Shown piece after piece: positions 1-10,093 of a stretch of 64,000 nt of DNA. The stretch lies in assembly GCA_001051155.2 (NCBI GenBank), contig JYIP02000008.1, positions 2,604,001 through 2,668,000 of the forward strand. The letters are read 5' to 3'. A program made the translations under genes and the position numbers. Every line of letters starts with the position of its first letter. Position 1 is the stretch's first letter. The notes beneath the pieces were generated by a model, which saw only the letters and a list, made by a program, of their open reading frames with translations, searched no databases and had not been told where the DNA came from. The DNA comes from Chrysoporthe austroafricana. Lineage: Eukaryota > Ascomycota > Sordariomycetes > Diaporthales > Cryphonectriaceae.

Positions 1-383
1 GATGTGGTGGGCGTGGGGCTACATACCTTCATCATCACGTCGTAGTCATACCAAGGTTTGTAGCTGTCCTGGGCGAAGCCGTAGTGGATGGCGATGAAAC
101 CCATGATACAGGCGACGACATAGCCAAGCTGTGAAGAGAAAGAAGAAGGATTAACACGGTTGGGCTTTCAAGACTCATCTCGTCACGGCGCGTGCTTGCT
201 TGCTATTGACCTGCGATTGGGTTTGGGCAGTGGAAAACTTACATAGGACAGGACGAGGAAGGCATCGTCCCAGCCGAAGGCCTTGACAAGCCAGAGGCGC
301 ACGTACAGGCGAAGGGAGACGGCGAAGAGATTGATGACAAGGAACGTCACCATGGCGCCCACCATGTTGGCCGTGTAAGACAT
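1..383 (-). CDS. fungal rhodopsin-like integral membrane protein, N-terminal part (runs off the window)
   Basis: Partial gene whose 3' end lies before base 1. Exon 1 is 383-243 and exon 2 is 128-27; donors GTAAGT and GTATGT and acceptor CACAG keep the frame. The protein starts MSYTANMVGAMVTFL; the first segment is hydrophobic, followed by LRLYVRLWLVKAFGWDDAF and then a second hydrophobic segment (LGYVVACIMGFIAIHYGFAQ). R-hydrophobic-W-DD after the first helix is typical of the fungal 'Rhodopsin domain' / PTH11-related seven-helix membrane family, whose ligands are mostly unknown. An upstream in-frame ATG at 473 would add 30 Ser/His-rich residues; 383 was preferred because the helix follows at once. 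A second member of the family lies at 26263-27659. Confidence 0.8.
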
Positions 384-1341
384 CTTGGACTGATTGCTGC
401 GGGTTGGGAGGTGAATGTGTGAACGAAAGGTAGACAACAATGAAGGGGCGGCGTGACTATGGTAATGCAACAATGGGTTATTGTCGCAAACACGCTCAGA
501 CGGTTGTTGGATTGTGTTTGGGGGGACTGGAAGACTGGGTGTTGGAAAGGGATCGAACGACTGTAGGGTTTATGGAAAGTTGGTGAACATCGAGGGGAGA
601 AGATGGGACGAGCTTCGTGCTGGAGACGGAGCTTCGTCGTGGGTCTGGAAAGATGTGGCTTGCCAGGCTGCAGGGAAAAAACCAAAGCTCCAACACACAT
701 GCAAAACCCCAGCCCTGTTGTTCTGGGAAATTTATCACCTCGTCGTCAGATGCAAAACAGTCAAGGTGGTGCACAGAGTGGGATACCTGGTGTTGGTCAG
801 GAACCTGTGAGATCTCTGGCGGCATCTGATTGACCTTTCGATAATATCAACACAGCGTGGGCACTCTATGCTGAGAATTACTTGACACTTCGTCTTTATT
901 ATATTCTAGAATGCGTGGCCCTCAAAGCTTGGTGGAAGACCAATGTAGATCTAACAACATGGGCATTCATCCTTGGGGATTGGTATTCTCTACCTGTACA
1001 ACTTCATCTTGCCACACCTTGTCTGGCTGAGTATTCACAAGTGATGCCTGAAAGACTGATGCCATGGAACCACCCCCATTAGATAGAATTCCAGTTGTGC
1101 ATGGTAGAGGTATATCACCAACCAAGCTCTGGATGCCTTGATATGTATTATTTCCCATCTTTCAACCCAATCTCTAACAGTATCGTACACCTTAAGGGCA
1201 AGGTACTTGCACCACCTACATGCAAAGGGCTGTATGTGCCCATGGAATGTGCCAATCGTGACTAGCTATATTACAACCGCTCTTCTATATCCTAAGTGAC
1301 ACCTTGAAAGGTCACCATGGGTCCTTATGTTGAGCACTCCC
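384..1341. other. intergenic, no gene seen
   Basis: Only short overlapping frames on both strands with no recognisable motif. It should hold the promoter of the rhodopsin-like gene and the 3' flank of the LipB-like gene. Confidence 0.5.
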
Positions 1342-3858
1342 TCAGCCACCCATCCTGTCAGCCTGCTGCTTCGCATTTTTCCCCGAACTCTCGTTTACGA
1401 GGGGCAAGACTCGAGGCTCCTGCATCTCCTGTCTCCGCGATACTATAACCCGCTGCGTGTTCGGAAGGACTCCCGACACTGGATTCTTGCGACGATTAGC
1501 GCTCTTCTGCTGACGCGTAGGCGTGAAGTCATAGAAATGCTGTGCCGGACGGGCAGTACTAGAGGGCAAGGCCATAGGTCGTGACCTAGCAAGGGGCGCC
1601 TTGCTTGGGAGGCTGATAGGTGCGACAGCAGTTGGTGAGGCCCGTTCGACTGCCCCCACCGTATATCTGGCTGCTGGTGATGACACCAGCGAGGAATCTT
1701 CATGAGACTCTGTGGGAGTTGTTGATGCCTCTCGGACTACAGCCCCTGGTGAGGGTGTGGCAGAAGTCCAAGCTCGTAAGGGACGTGGTGAACGATGAAG
1801 ACGGCGTAGATTGCGAGTCGGCATCTCTGCTGATGTTTCGTGTGATTGCTTCGAAGGATCGTTAGAACCCGATTTTTCAGTCACATCACTCAGGCTCTCC
1901 TCGGCAAGCCGAATGACCTTGTTCAAGCCCCCCAACCAGTCACGTAATTGACCCTCGGTCGACCCATCAACAGCGCCATTCAACCTTTCAGCCAGGTCAG
2001 CCGTCTCCTGTGCCACAGCGTTGATCTTATCGCCCACTGGTGTACTCCTCACGACCGCCCATTGCGACTGCAGGAGTTTCCGCATCTGGACAGTGGTGTT
2101 AAAAAGCCTCCTCTTCCATTCCCCCCCGAGCTCGAGGGTCCGTAGGATGTCCTGCATCTCGATGGTGCTTCTCGTCAATTTTTCCACGAGAGGATCCGTA
2201 AGAGGTCGTTTCCTGACCATGTTCAGGGTACCACCTAGCCAACTTTGCTCCGGGTTCTGGACATGTTCGATCAGCTGTGCCTGACGCTCTCGCCTTTTCG
2301 CTTGCCCAGCCTCTCGCATGAAGCTGCTGAATCGCTTGTCCAACATGTAGCCCTTAATCGACTCGTCCAGTACCTTGGTTAGCTGATCGTAGTACATCGG
2401 CCACGAGAGTGCCATTGGATTTTCCGAGTCCGGTTCGAGTTGCGAGTCCTTGGATGCCAGGCGTCTTGTGTCTTTTATAATTTGTTTAGTGACCAGCTCG
2501 TCTTCTTCCAGCCGTATCGTGGGAACGTCGACTTGCTCGTATGGTTCGGTATATGAAGCGCCCGAACCCACTAATCTAGACGTGAATCCGACGTTGCGGT
2601 CGCTGGTGGTCAGCTTGCTCTTGATGCCGTTTCCGAACTTGACCACGCCAAGATAGTCGACAAAGCCGTCACGCATGCCAAGCTGGCGTGCATACTCAAA
2701 AGCCCACGCGGTCGAGAGGTCTTGGTTGTCCATACCCATCGGCGCTGGCTTTCTCAGTCCAGGCTGCACGAGGACTTGACTGTAGGGCATTGCTTTCGCC
2801 CGATCCGGTGCCTGGTCGCTGAAGGAGGTCAAGAGGTATCTGCTCTTCTTCTCGCCCTGTGCCACGATGGACTTCTGCTCGGGATCAAGGGGTTGCGGGC
2901 AGGAGCCCTTGTACGCCAGCTCGGAGGCGATGCTGGTCGTGATCCCAGATTGTCTCAGGCGTGTCCAGGGGTTTCGTATGGCTTCCCAGGCGTCAGTGAG
3001 GGGCTTCGGATGGCCCACGTGAATGGACACGCCGAAGCGTGTAATGTTGTTGACGAAGTCCGCGTGAATGGTGGCTATCCTGCGCGTATTAACACGCCTC
3101 TGCGGTATGTTACTAGGACTGTCATCGCCAATGTCCGACATCTCTGGAGGCGGAATAGCCGACTCAACCCAAACACCTGGTGATCCCGGAATCGCGAAGG
3201 CTGATATGCCATATTCACGCTTGAGGACTTGGATTGTAGTGTCTTCAAGTGTGCGCTCGAACTCATACTTGGTCCGGAACTGCCTCTTCTGTTGCACCTG
3301 ATCTTGCAAGTCGATGATGGGCCATATCGAGAGCTGACCCGGTCCGAAGAACATGGGCTCAGCGCACGGCATGATAGCAACTCCGGGGTCCCATTGGTGG
3401 TCGAGGGGATTATGCGTCAGCTCCCGGTCTTCTTTGGTCAATTCCCATAAATGTCTCCACGGCATCGAGTCCCATCCGGGCGGCTCTGGGAAGGTGACCC
3501 GCATCCCGCTCTTTAGATTGGCGGTTATGTAGTCGATCTCCCACGGGTCCTGCTGCGCCAAAGAATGCTTTGATAGTACGTATGTAGGCCGACGCGTGAA
3601 TGAAAGGACAGTTGGTGGCGGACTGGCCTGTTTCAGCCAAGTACGAAAGACGTCTCCATCGCTGGCGTAGGGATCGGGGTCAGACTCGGAGGCGCTCTGT
3701 GCAGCCTGACGCTGCTGAACTATCTGAGACTCGAGGAAGTCACGAAGCTTTCCGGGTAGATACCTAGGTGCGTAGAGGGGCGGCAGGTCGGGAATGTGAA
3801 CATGGCGAAGGCGGAGGCGTAAAGATGCCCGTAGCTCAGGGCTCAACCTCGAAGCCAT
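1342..3858 (-). CDS. LipB-fold (octanoyltransferase-like) protein with degenerate active site and long C-terminal extension
   Basis: Single-exon ORF of 838 aa. Residues about 15-310 follow the LipB/LIP2 octanoyl-[acyl-carrier protein]:protein transferase layout: PTVLSFTRRPTYV (82-94), FFGPGQLSIWPIIDL (170-184) matching the HGPGQL segment, PGVWV (227-231), RRIATI and NITRFGVSIHV (259-281), and a final GITTS-EL segment (305-313). Three key positions are changed: His of HGPGQ is Phe, the catalytic Lys of the K-I-A motif is Arg, and Cys of the PCG motif is Trp (NPWTRL, 297-301). Ordinary LIP2 proteins are about 220-300 aa; here about 330 residues of helical, charged sequence and then about 200 residues of Ser/Pro/Arg-rich, probably disordered tail follow. 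It is therefore probably not an active octanoyltransferase. Family assignment is by motif only. Confidence 0.6.
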   Translation of the reverse strand: MASRLSPELRASLRLRLRHVHIPDLPPLYAPRYLPGKLRDFLESQIVQQRQAAQSASESDPDPYASDGDVFRTWLKQASPPPTVLSFTRRPTYVLSKHSLAQQDPWEIDYITANLKSGMRVTFPEPPGWDSMPWRHLWELTKEDRELTHNPLDHQWDPGVAIMPCAEPMFFGPGQLSIWPIIDLQDQVQQKRQFRTKYEFERTLEDTTIQVLKREYGISAFAIPGSPGVWVESAIPPPEMSDIGDDSPSNIPQRRVNTRRIATIHADFVNNITRFGVSIHVGHPKPLTDAWEAIRNPWTRLRQSGITTSIASELAYKGSCPQPLDPEQKSIVAQGEKKSRYLLTSFSDQAPDRAKAMPYSQVLVQPGLRKPAPMGMDNQDLSTAWAFEYARQLGMRDGFVDYLGVVKFGNGIKSKLTTSDRNVGFTSRLVGSGASYTEPYEQVDVPTIRLEEDELVTKQIIKDTRRLASKDSQLEPDSENPMALSWPMYYDQLTKVLDESIKGYMLDKRFSSFMREAGQAKRRERQAQLIEHVQNPEQSWLGGTLNMVRKRPLTDPLVEKLTRSTIEMQDILRTLELGGEWKRRLFNTTVQMRKLLQSQWAVVRSTPVGDKINAVAQETADLAERLNGAVDGSTEGQLRDWLGGLNKVIRLAEESLSDVTEKSGSNDPSKQSHETSAEMPTRNLRRLHRSPRPLRAWTSATPSPGAVVREASTTPTESHEDSSLVSSPAARYTVGAVERASPTAVAPISLPSKAPLARSRPMALPSSTARPAQHFYDFTPTRQQKSANRRKNPVSGVLPNTQRVIVSRRQEMQEPRVLPLVNESSGKNAKQQADRMGG

Positions 3859-5510
3859 TGGGGCGATGCCCCCAGTCCCAGGCGGGAGCTGTTCCTGTGA
3901 TCGGTTCCAAGCTGGTTGGGAGGGCGAGTCACTCGATGATGGAGTCGTATTTGAGATGCGGCGGTACGAGCGGCATATTGCTCGCTTATGCGGTGCCTTT
4001 AAGCATGCTGCAGGCGAGTCGATACGCTCGTCGTGCCATGCAAAAATGAGATTTATCCGTGACGTTAAGAAGTGAGACTGAGATTACGTAAGTCGGTGAC
4101 TTAGCCGGGGAGGGTCCCCTCTACAAGCAACGAGGAATAAGACAGGAGGCAAATTACAAATCTAGTAACAAATTTCGATGTTTCTGCGAGCTCCTGATTG
4201 AATAGAAGCCCTTTCTTTACTGTGATTTCTCAAATGATATATGTCACCCGCCCTAGACCGTTGTCACTACTCGGCTTGATACAAAGGCACTACAATGTTG
4301 ACAATCTCTTGTAGCTGAAAATCCTACGAGACTTCAAGGGGAAAGACAGTCGTCCGATTCTCGCTACCATCAGACGCCCACGAGGCCAGTTTGGTTGTCG
4401 ACCTCCAGGGTCTTGAAACTTCGAAAGGCGCCATGGCAGACTATAAGCTAAACGGCCGCTGTGCCGCACAATGAATTCCCTAGGTACTCCGCAAGATCTT
4501 TCATATTCCCCAGCAATAAAGTAGATTTAGAGATATCCACGTTACGTTCCAATTCGCCAACGACCTCGGCATGTTTCTTTGTATTCTGAAATCTCCCACT
4601 TCCCAGCCCCTGACAAGTAGTACCGGTTATGCCGCACGTTATTAGTGCAATGCTATGACAATACTACTGTAAATCAAGTAGTCGTCCCTATATATTAGTT
4701 TTGAAGTGGTTTTCCATCTCCTAAATAACTTCCAACCTGTATAAACTGCCTGTTTCACCGGCAAAAAGGCTTCATTCGATTTGGGGCGGATGTAGATCTG
4801 ATCCTGGGCAACCGCTCTTCGTTCGCGAGTACGTTTCTGTGATGGAACTTAATTAGCTCTGATACAATGGGTGCCCTAGAGATCTCAAATTTGATATATT
4901 ACATAAGTTCAGTGGCATTGGTCTCGTTGGATGGCAGGACGTCGAGAGTAGAATCTTTCACGCGGCGACGTAGTATTAAGGTGATTTTGCTGGTCGACTT
5001 TACTCGCCACATAGAGGGATAAGAGGTTCTGGTACGTCGTCTCGTCAGATTTACATATCAAGTAATTTCAGACCTATGCTAAAGAGTCTCTAATCAACAA
5101 GCCGGGCCGGTCACGCCAGGGTACGGCAGAGCCGCCGTAGGTACTAATAGTGGAAGTCAAGACTGCTCGCAGACCACGGCCCGGTATGAGCCTCGCTCCC
5201 CGCTGCATGAATGCTAGCAGCAACGATCAGCCCACCATCCTGCCGTCGTCTCCATATATGAGAGGGGCATGATGCGTGCTGCAGCGAAGCAGAGCTGCAG
5301 CGTAGCCGAGTTATCGGTTGGCTTTTAACCCCTCACGGTGGGCATTGCAAACCCGGTGATGCTGTATGGCGCAATCCCCGTCCGGCATGACGCAGACTCG
5401 CAGACAAATCCACAGCACCACTGCACAATTCAATAAATACAGCAGATCGGGAGGCGACGGTACCTACGTAGAAAGGAGTCTACTAGACGCCCTACTGAGC
5501 ACAGACAGAC
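3859..5510. other. 1.65-kb intergenic region without recognisable genes
   Basis: Moderately AT-rich, stops in all frames, no ORF above 100 codons. It separates two divergently transcribed genes and so contains both promoters. No LTR, terminal inverted repeat or tandem array could be seen by eye. Confidence 0.5.
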
Positions 5511-6979
5511 ATGGCGGCAACGGTTGCACACCCTGTTTCTGCCTCGTTCCCGACGCCAACGGCTGCCGCCCCGCCTGGCCAGCCCGATATCCAGTATGCT
5601 CCGGACTATGAGAAGTACCAGGCTCGAGGGGCCCGGAGGGTCCAGGCCGAGAAGCTCCCGACCTCCGTGCCGGAAGGGTTCCCCGACCAGCTGAAGGGAG
5701 ATCTGGTGTGGGAGGGCGAGACTCTGGCTGAGACGTACGACTGGACCTACGTTCTCAAGGAGGACCAACTGGCTGAGATTGATACAGCCGTGGCGCACTT
5801 CAAATGTATAGTACCAATGCCGAAACGGGAGCCTTGAGAAGCACGGAATGCTAACTAGTCACACCAGCGCTCAACCTGCCCCTCTCGCACATCACCCAGG
5901 AAACTTTCCCCCTCCCGGGACTGCACTCAGAGCTGCGCCGGCTGTCTCGCGAGCTGCACTTTGGGCACGGCTTCTTCGTCATCCGTGGAGTGCGGGTGGA
6001 TGACCACACGCGCGAGGAGAACGTCATCATCTACACCGGGCTGTCGGCGCACATCGCCGCCCAGCGCGGCCGCCAGGACCACAGGAGCCCGTTCGACGGC
6101 AGCCCCGCGGACGTCGTCCTGACACACATCAAGGACCTTAGCTACCTGGAGGGGATGGAGGGCAAGATCGGCTCGCCGGCGTACACGACGGACAAGCAGG
6201 TCTTCCACACGGACTCGGGCGACATCGTGAGCCTGTTCGCGCTCGAGACGGCGGTCGAGGGCGGCGCGAGCAAGCTGGCGTCTACCTGGAGAGTATACAA
6301 CGAGCTCGCGTCGAAGAGGCCTGACCTTATACATACCCTCACCCAGTATTGGGATATGGAGGTGTAAGACCGCGTCATTTTGTCAACTGCCCCCCAATAT
6401 TGCGAGCCCGTTGGTTGCTGACGAGGAAATGAGTGCAGCTTCGAGAAGGATGCCCAGAAGAAGTTCACCCCACGACCGCTGATGTTCCACCATCCTGCCA
6501 CAGACAAGACCCCCGAGAGGGTCAGCCTGCAGTATGCTCGCCGTTACTTTGTCGGCTTCGGGCAGCTCCCCCGGAATCCCGAGATACCTCCCATCACCGA
6601 GGCCCAGGCCGAAGCGCTGGATGCGCTGCACTTCCTAGGTGAGAAGTTCTGCGTCAACACGCACTTCGCAAAGGGCGATATCCAATACGTCAACAACCTC
6701 GCGCTGTTCCATGCCAGAGACGGCTTCCTTGACAGCAATGAGAAGCGGTATGTGCCCCCTCTCCTCTCAGGCCTTTGTCAAACAGTGAGGCTATCAAAAG
6801 TATCTGACGCATCCCGCAGGCGACATCTGCTTCGGTTTTGGCTGCGGGATCCAGAGTACGCGTGGGAGACGCCAGAGGCGATCCAGTGGAGGTGGGACCA
6901 GATCTATGGCGGAGTAACTCCGGAGAAGGAGGTTTTCCCCCTGGAGCCTTTCGTGCGGAGTGCAGGAAAAGGTCGCTGA
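5511..6979 (+). CDS. TauD/TfdA-type Fe(II)/2-oxoglutarate dioxygenase
   Basis: Four exons: 5511-5805, 5868-6363, 6439-6747, 6820-6979, giving 419 aa. All introns are 62-75 nt with branch sites such as TGCTAAC and TGCTGAC and keep phase. The iron-binding HxD is in VFHTDSGDIV (exon 2); the C-terminal half has FHARDGF and RRHLLRFWLRD, which supply the distal His and the 2-oxoglutarate-binding Arg. Known fungal relatives of this TauD/TfdA branch hydroxylate small molecules such as sulfonates, or act in secondary metabolism; the substrate cannot be read from sequence. No signal peptide, so a soluble enzyme is expected. Its neighbours on the same strand are an oxidoreductase and a Zn2Cys6 regulator. 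Confidence 0.9.
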
Positions 6980-7494
6980 GCTGAAGGGGATTAGTCTAGG
7001 CTTGAAATATGCTGCATCCGATCCGATCATGGCTGCCCGTTCTCTGGCACTGAAAATGTCTCTGGGTTGAGAAAAAGCACAAAGATGGCTTCTTCCTAGC
7101 TCTTCGTGAATCGTAAGGCTCTCATGGCACCCGCATCTGTAGTCAGTCTCAAACAGTAGCGGCGACGAGTTCGACCCTCCAGGCTAGAAATACCGTACAG
7201 GCTTGATCGGAATCCCGCGTCCATGGGGTTCTGGATGATCGATCGGGACACAGAGCTTGTTCTTGTAATCTGGCGGATGATGAAAAACCCGGCGGAGCGA
7301 CATCCGGACTCCCATGCGTGCGTGTCGATCACGTCACCGGCGAACCTTGTGCCCCACAGCGTCAACGTCGAGGTGTGAAACACCACTCAGCCTGCAGTCA
7401 ATTTAGCAGCTTCATTGAGCTGTGGGTCGCCAGGATCCATCGCAAGCAGGTCCTCGCGCTATCGACTAGCGAACCTCCCGAGCTTTTGCCCATC
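6980..7494. other. 515-nt intergenic region
   Basis: Nothing recognised; serves as 3' flank of the dioxygenase and promoter of the aldo-keto reductase. Confidence 0.5.
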
Positions 7495-8641
7495 ATGTCC
7501 CGTGCTTCGTTATTCATCCTTCCAGTGCTCTGCGCAGCCGCTGTCGCGTTGCTGTGGGATCCTGTAGGCCACTACTGGGGTAGTCTACAGCAGCCTCTAC
7601 ACGACGGAGAAATGGCCGCTACCAAGGGCTTCCCGAGCCTGACGTTGAACGATGGCAGGACGATCCCTATAGTGAGTCCATCCATGGGTATGCCACCTAG
7701 TAGCCGCGCGATATTGACCTGAGGCACAGGTCGCCTACGGCCTGGGTACTGCCAACGGCAAGAAGGGCCGCAAAGAGTTCGACGAAAGCCTGGTCGACGT
7801 GACGGTGAAAGCCGTGCAGGCCGGCTTCACCCATCTCGACTGCCGAATGTACGTTCCTCCTCCCTCCCTGAGCTGCGGCCGACGACACACAGGAGGCTGA
7901 CACCGGGACCCAGCATACGGCAACGAGCCAGAGCTCGGTGCGGCCATCATGGCAGCCGGTGTTGCGCGCGAGAAGCTCTTCATCACGACCAAGGCAACCG
8001 CCAAGGCGGACAAGCCGCTCGAAGAGAACTTCTCGGCGTCTCTCGAGAAGCTCGGGCTCGAGTACGTGGACCTGTACCTGATCCACTCGCCGTTCTTCAC
8101 CAAGGACCCCAAGGTCCTCCAGGCCAAGTGGGCCGAGATGGAGGCTATCAGAGCCTCGGGGCGGGCCAGATCGATCGGCGTGTCGAACTTCATCCAGGAG
8201 CACCTCGACGCCGTCCTCGAGACGGCAAAGATCCCGCCCGCGATCAACCAGATCGAGTTCCACCCGTATCTCCAGCACGTCACCCAGGATCGCAGGTCGG
8301 ACCTGCTCGCCTACCACAAGGAGAAGGGCATCGCCGTCAGCGGGTACGGCGGCCTCACGGCCATCACAAAGGCGGCCCCTGGGCCTGTGGACGGCGCGTA
8401 CGCGGAGCTGGCCCGGAAGTACGATGTGACCGAGGGGGATGTCGCGCTGCGGTGGACGCTGGACACGGGCGTCGTCGCCATCACGACGAGCTCGCGGGAG
8501 GACAGGCTGCGCCAGTACGTTGAGAAGCTGCCCGGCTTCCAGCTCACCGAGGAGGAGGTCAGGAAGATCTCGAACCTGGGAATGAAGAAGCACTATAGGG
8601 CCTTCTGGAGGGGCCAATATGATGACGATGACTGGAGGTGA
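7495..8641 (+). CDS. aldo-keto reductase with N-terminal membrane anchor; frame broken at the exon 2/3 junction
   Basis: Exon 1 is 7495-7671 (MSRASLFILPVLCAAAVALLW, a signal-anchor), exon 2 7730 to about 7848, exon 3 7914-8641. The family pattern is clear: GLGTANG, HLDC...YGNE, KLFITTKAT (Lys of the tetrad), LYLIHSPF (His), SIGVSNF, QIEFHPY, and a C-terminal NADP-contact region. Exon 2 ends HLDCR + AT before GTACGT, whereas exon 3 starts CA-TAC and needs an exon ending in a single base. Reading two extra bases (GC) after GACTGC would give the D-C-A-E-S-Y spacing expected between the active-site Asp and Tyr. As written the gene cannot be spliced in frame with canonical GT-AG sites. It is either a recent pseudogene or a 2-nt sequence error. 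The rest is well conserved. Confidence 0.8.
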
Positions 8642-10093
8642 GCGAGGAGGATCGCGGAACCTTGGGTGACATATGCGATATCACTTTTCCGGTCCTACCC
8701 AGGCATTCCACTTTCATTAGGTCCGTCCTCTCTGTCGTTGCTGTTCGGGTTGAAAATTTATGTTGCAGCTAGATGTCATGCAGAAATCTAAGAAATGAGG
8801 CGCACGATCGGTTGACTCTTTGCTTTAAAGCGCCCTGGACTTGATCTGACCTCGATCTTCTGCACCATTCATTTCAAGAATCCCACCCCAAGCCATCTTC
8901 CTCATCGTCTCGACTTTCCGTGCAAGACACAAGCCCAGACCATGCTACCTTGAATCCGGACTGCAACAGCTGCCTCTGCATGTCGTCAACAGCGACCCAC
9001 CCTAAAGCCAGACTCTCTACGTCCCCACGCAGTATCGTTGGCTCCCATAGCCTGCGCACCGTGAGAGTCGTAGATGCCCACCTGGCATGCTGCTTCTGGT
9101 GCCTCCCTCAAGATCAAAATCGATTCGGGTCGTGCCATTTGGGTTCTGTATCGTGTTCCCTGCTGCATTCCCACCCCATCAGTTGTCCCAGGTGCACCGC
9201 CCTGCCTTCACCGCACGTTCAAATTCTCTTCTCTTCCCTGTTTAGGGAGGAAGTTCGACGAGTCCTTGTCTTAGCTAGCGTGCCTTTTGCCCCTAGCCTG
9301 CTCAAAGCTCTGTGGTCATCCCACACACCTACAACCAGTTAGTTCAAATCACTGCCCTTCAAGTGCGCCAACATATAGGTTGTGTAGCTGATTCTTTTTG
9401 AGTAGAAAGGTTGGTTTCCTCGAATTTATATCGGCTTAGCAACAAATACTGAGTGATGTTTTGAGGATCGCCACAATGGTAAACCCGCCTGTTGGTTCTG
9501 AGCCGCACCGTTGGTTGTAATAACTGATATTCTTTCTTGAGAAACCAAGACTAAAAGAATGAAGGTAAAGAGAAAAGGGAGGAGGGGAAGAAAGGGAGAA
9601 ATATAAAAATACTTTCTGCGACCAGCAGACTGCAGCACTGTCCCGTTTCTCACAATCATGCTAAATCAAACGTCCATACGTTGGGATAAAAATACTAATG
9701 GCCACTAGACCTTAGCCTAGAGTTATATTCACCCAGAATCGCATACCCTTCGGAGCCATAAGCTCCCAAAGGGAGATGCGACAAAATTGGCTCGAATGCC
9801 GGCAGGAGCATGCTTTTCCCACTACACTACTAGTAGTATCTCAGCCTGCTAGGCTCAGAACTCTCCGGGTTGATGTTCGAGCCGAGCGCCGAGCGCCGAG
9901 CGCCGACGACGCCGCTACAGCTAGCTCCTACGAGAGAGAAAGAGATTGTGTGGCCGTTGAGCCGGCACATTCCAATAGACTGCGCTGTATGACGACGAGA
10001 TACTTCAGACCACCACTCGCCTGTGTCGTGTAGCTGGAGTTGGGTCGTGTGGCCGGCTCACAGAGAGGACGACGAACTTCGGCTGCTGCGGCT
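8642..10093. other. 1.45-kb intergenic region, promoter side of the Zn2Cys6 regulator
   Basis: No convincing gene; the longest frame is a Cys/Ser-rich 140-codon ORF without motif. A short GC-rich 7-nt tandem repeat lies at 9881-9906, about 190 nt before the regulator's start codon. Confidence 0.5.
9881..9906 (+). repeat. 7-nt tandem repeat (GCCGAGC, about 3.7 copies)
   Basis: GCCGAGC is repeated in direct tandem and ends in GCCGAC. It lies about 190 nt upstream of the Zn2Cys6 regulator ATG. Could be a regulatory-site cluster or a slippage microsatellite. Confidence 0.7.

Noticed and set aside
3859..5510. Possible degenerate LTR or transposon in the large gap
   Set aside because: A short resemblance to sequence near 39320 (GGGTCTTGA-ACCTCGAA-like) could not be extended; no terminal repeats or coding remains.
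7842..7913. GC-AG intron to rescue the aldo-keto reductase frame
   Set aside because: The donor TGCCGAA does not fit the GCAAGT consensus and would delete two active-site residues.
7697..8617. 306-codon ORF on the - strand
   Set aside because: Antisense shadow of the GC-rich third-codon aldo-keto reductase; Arg/Leu/Asp-rich translation typical of such shadows.
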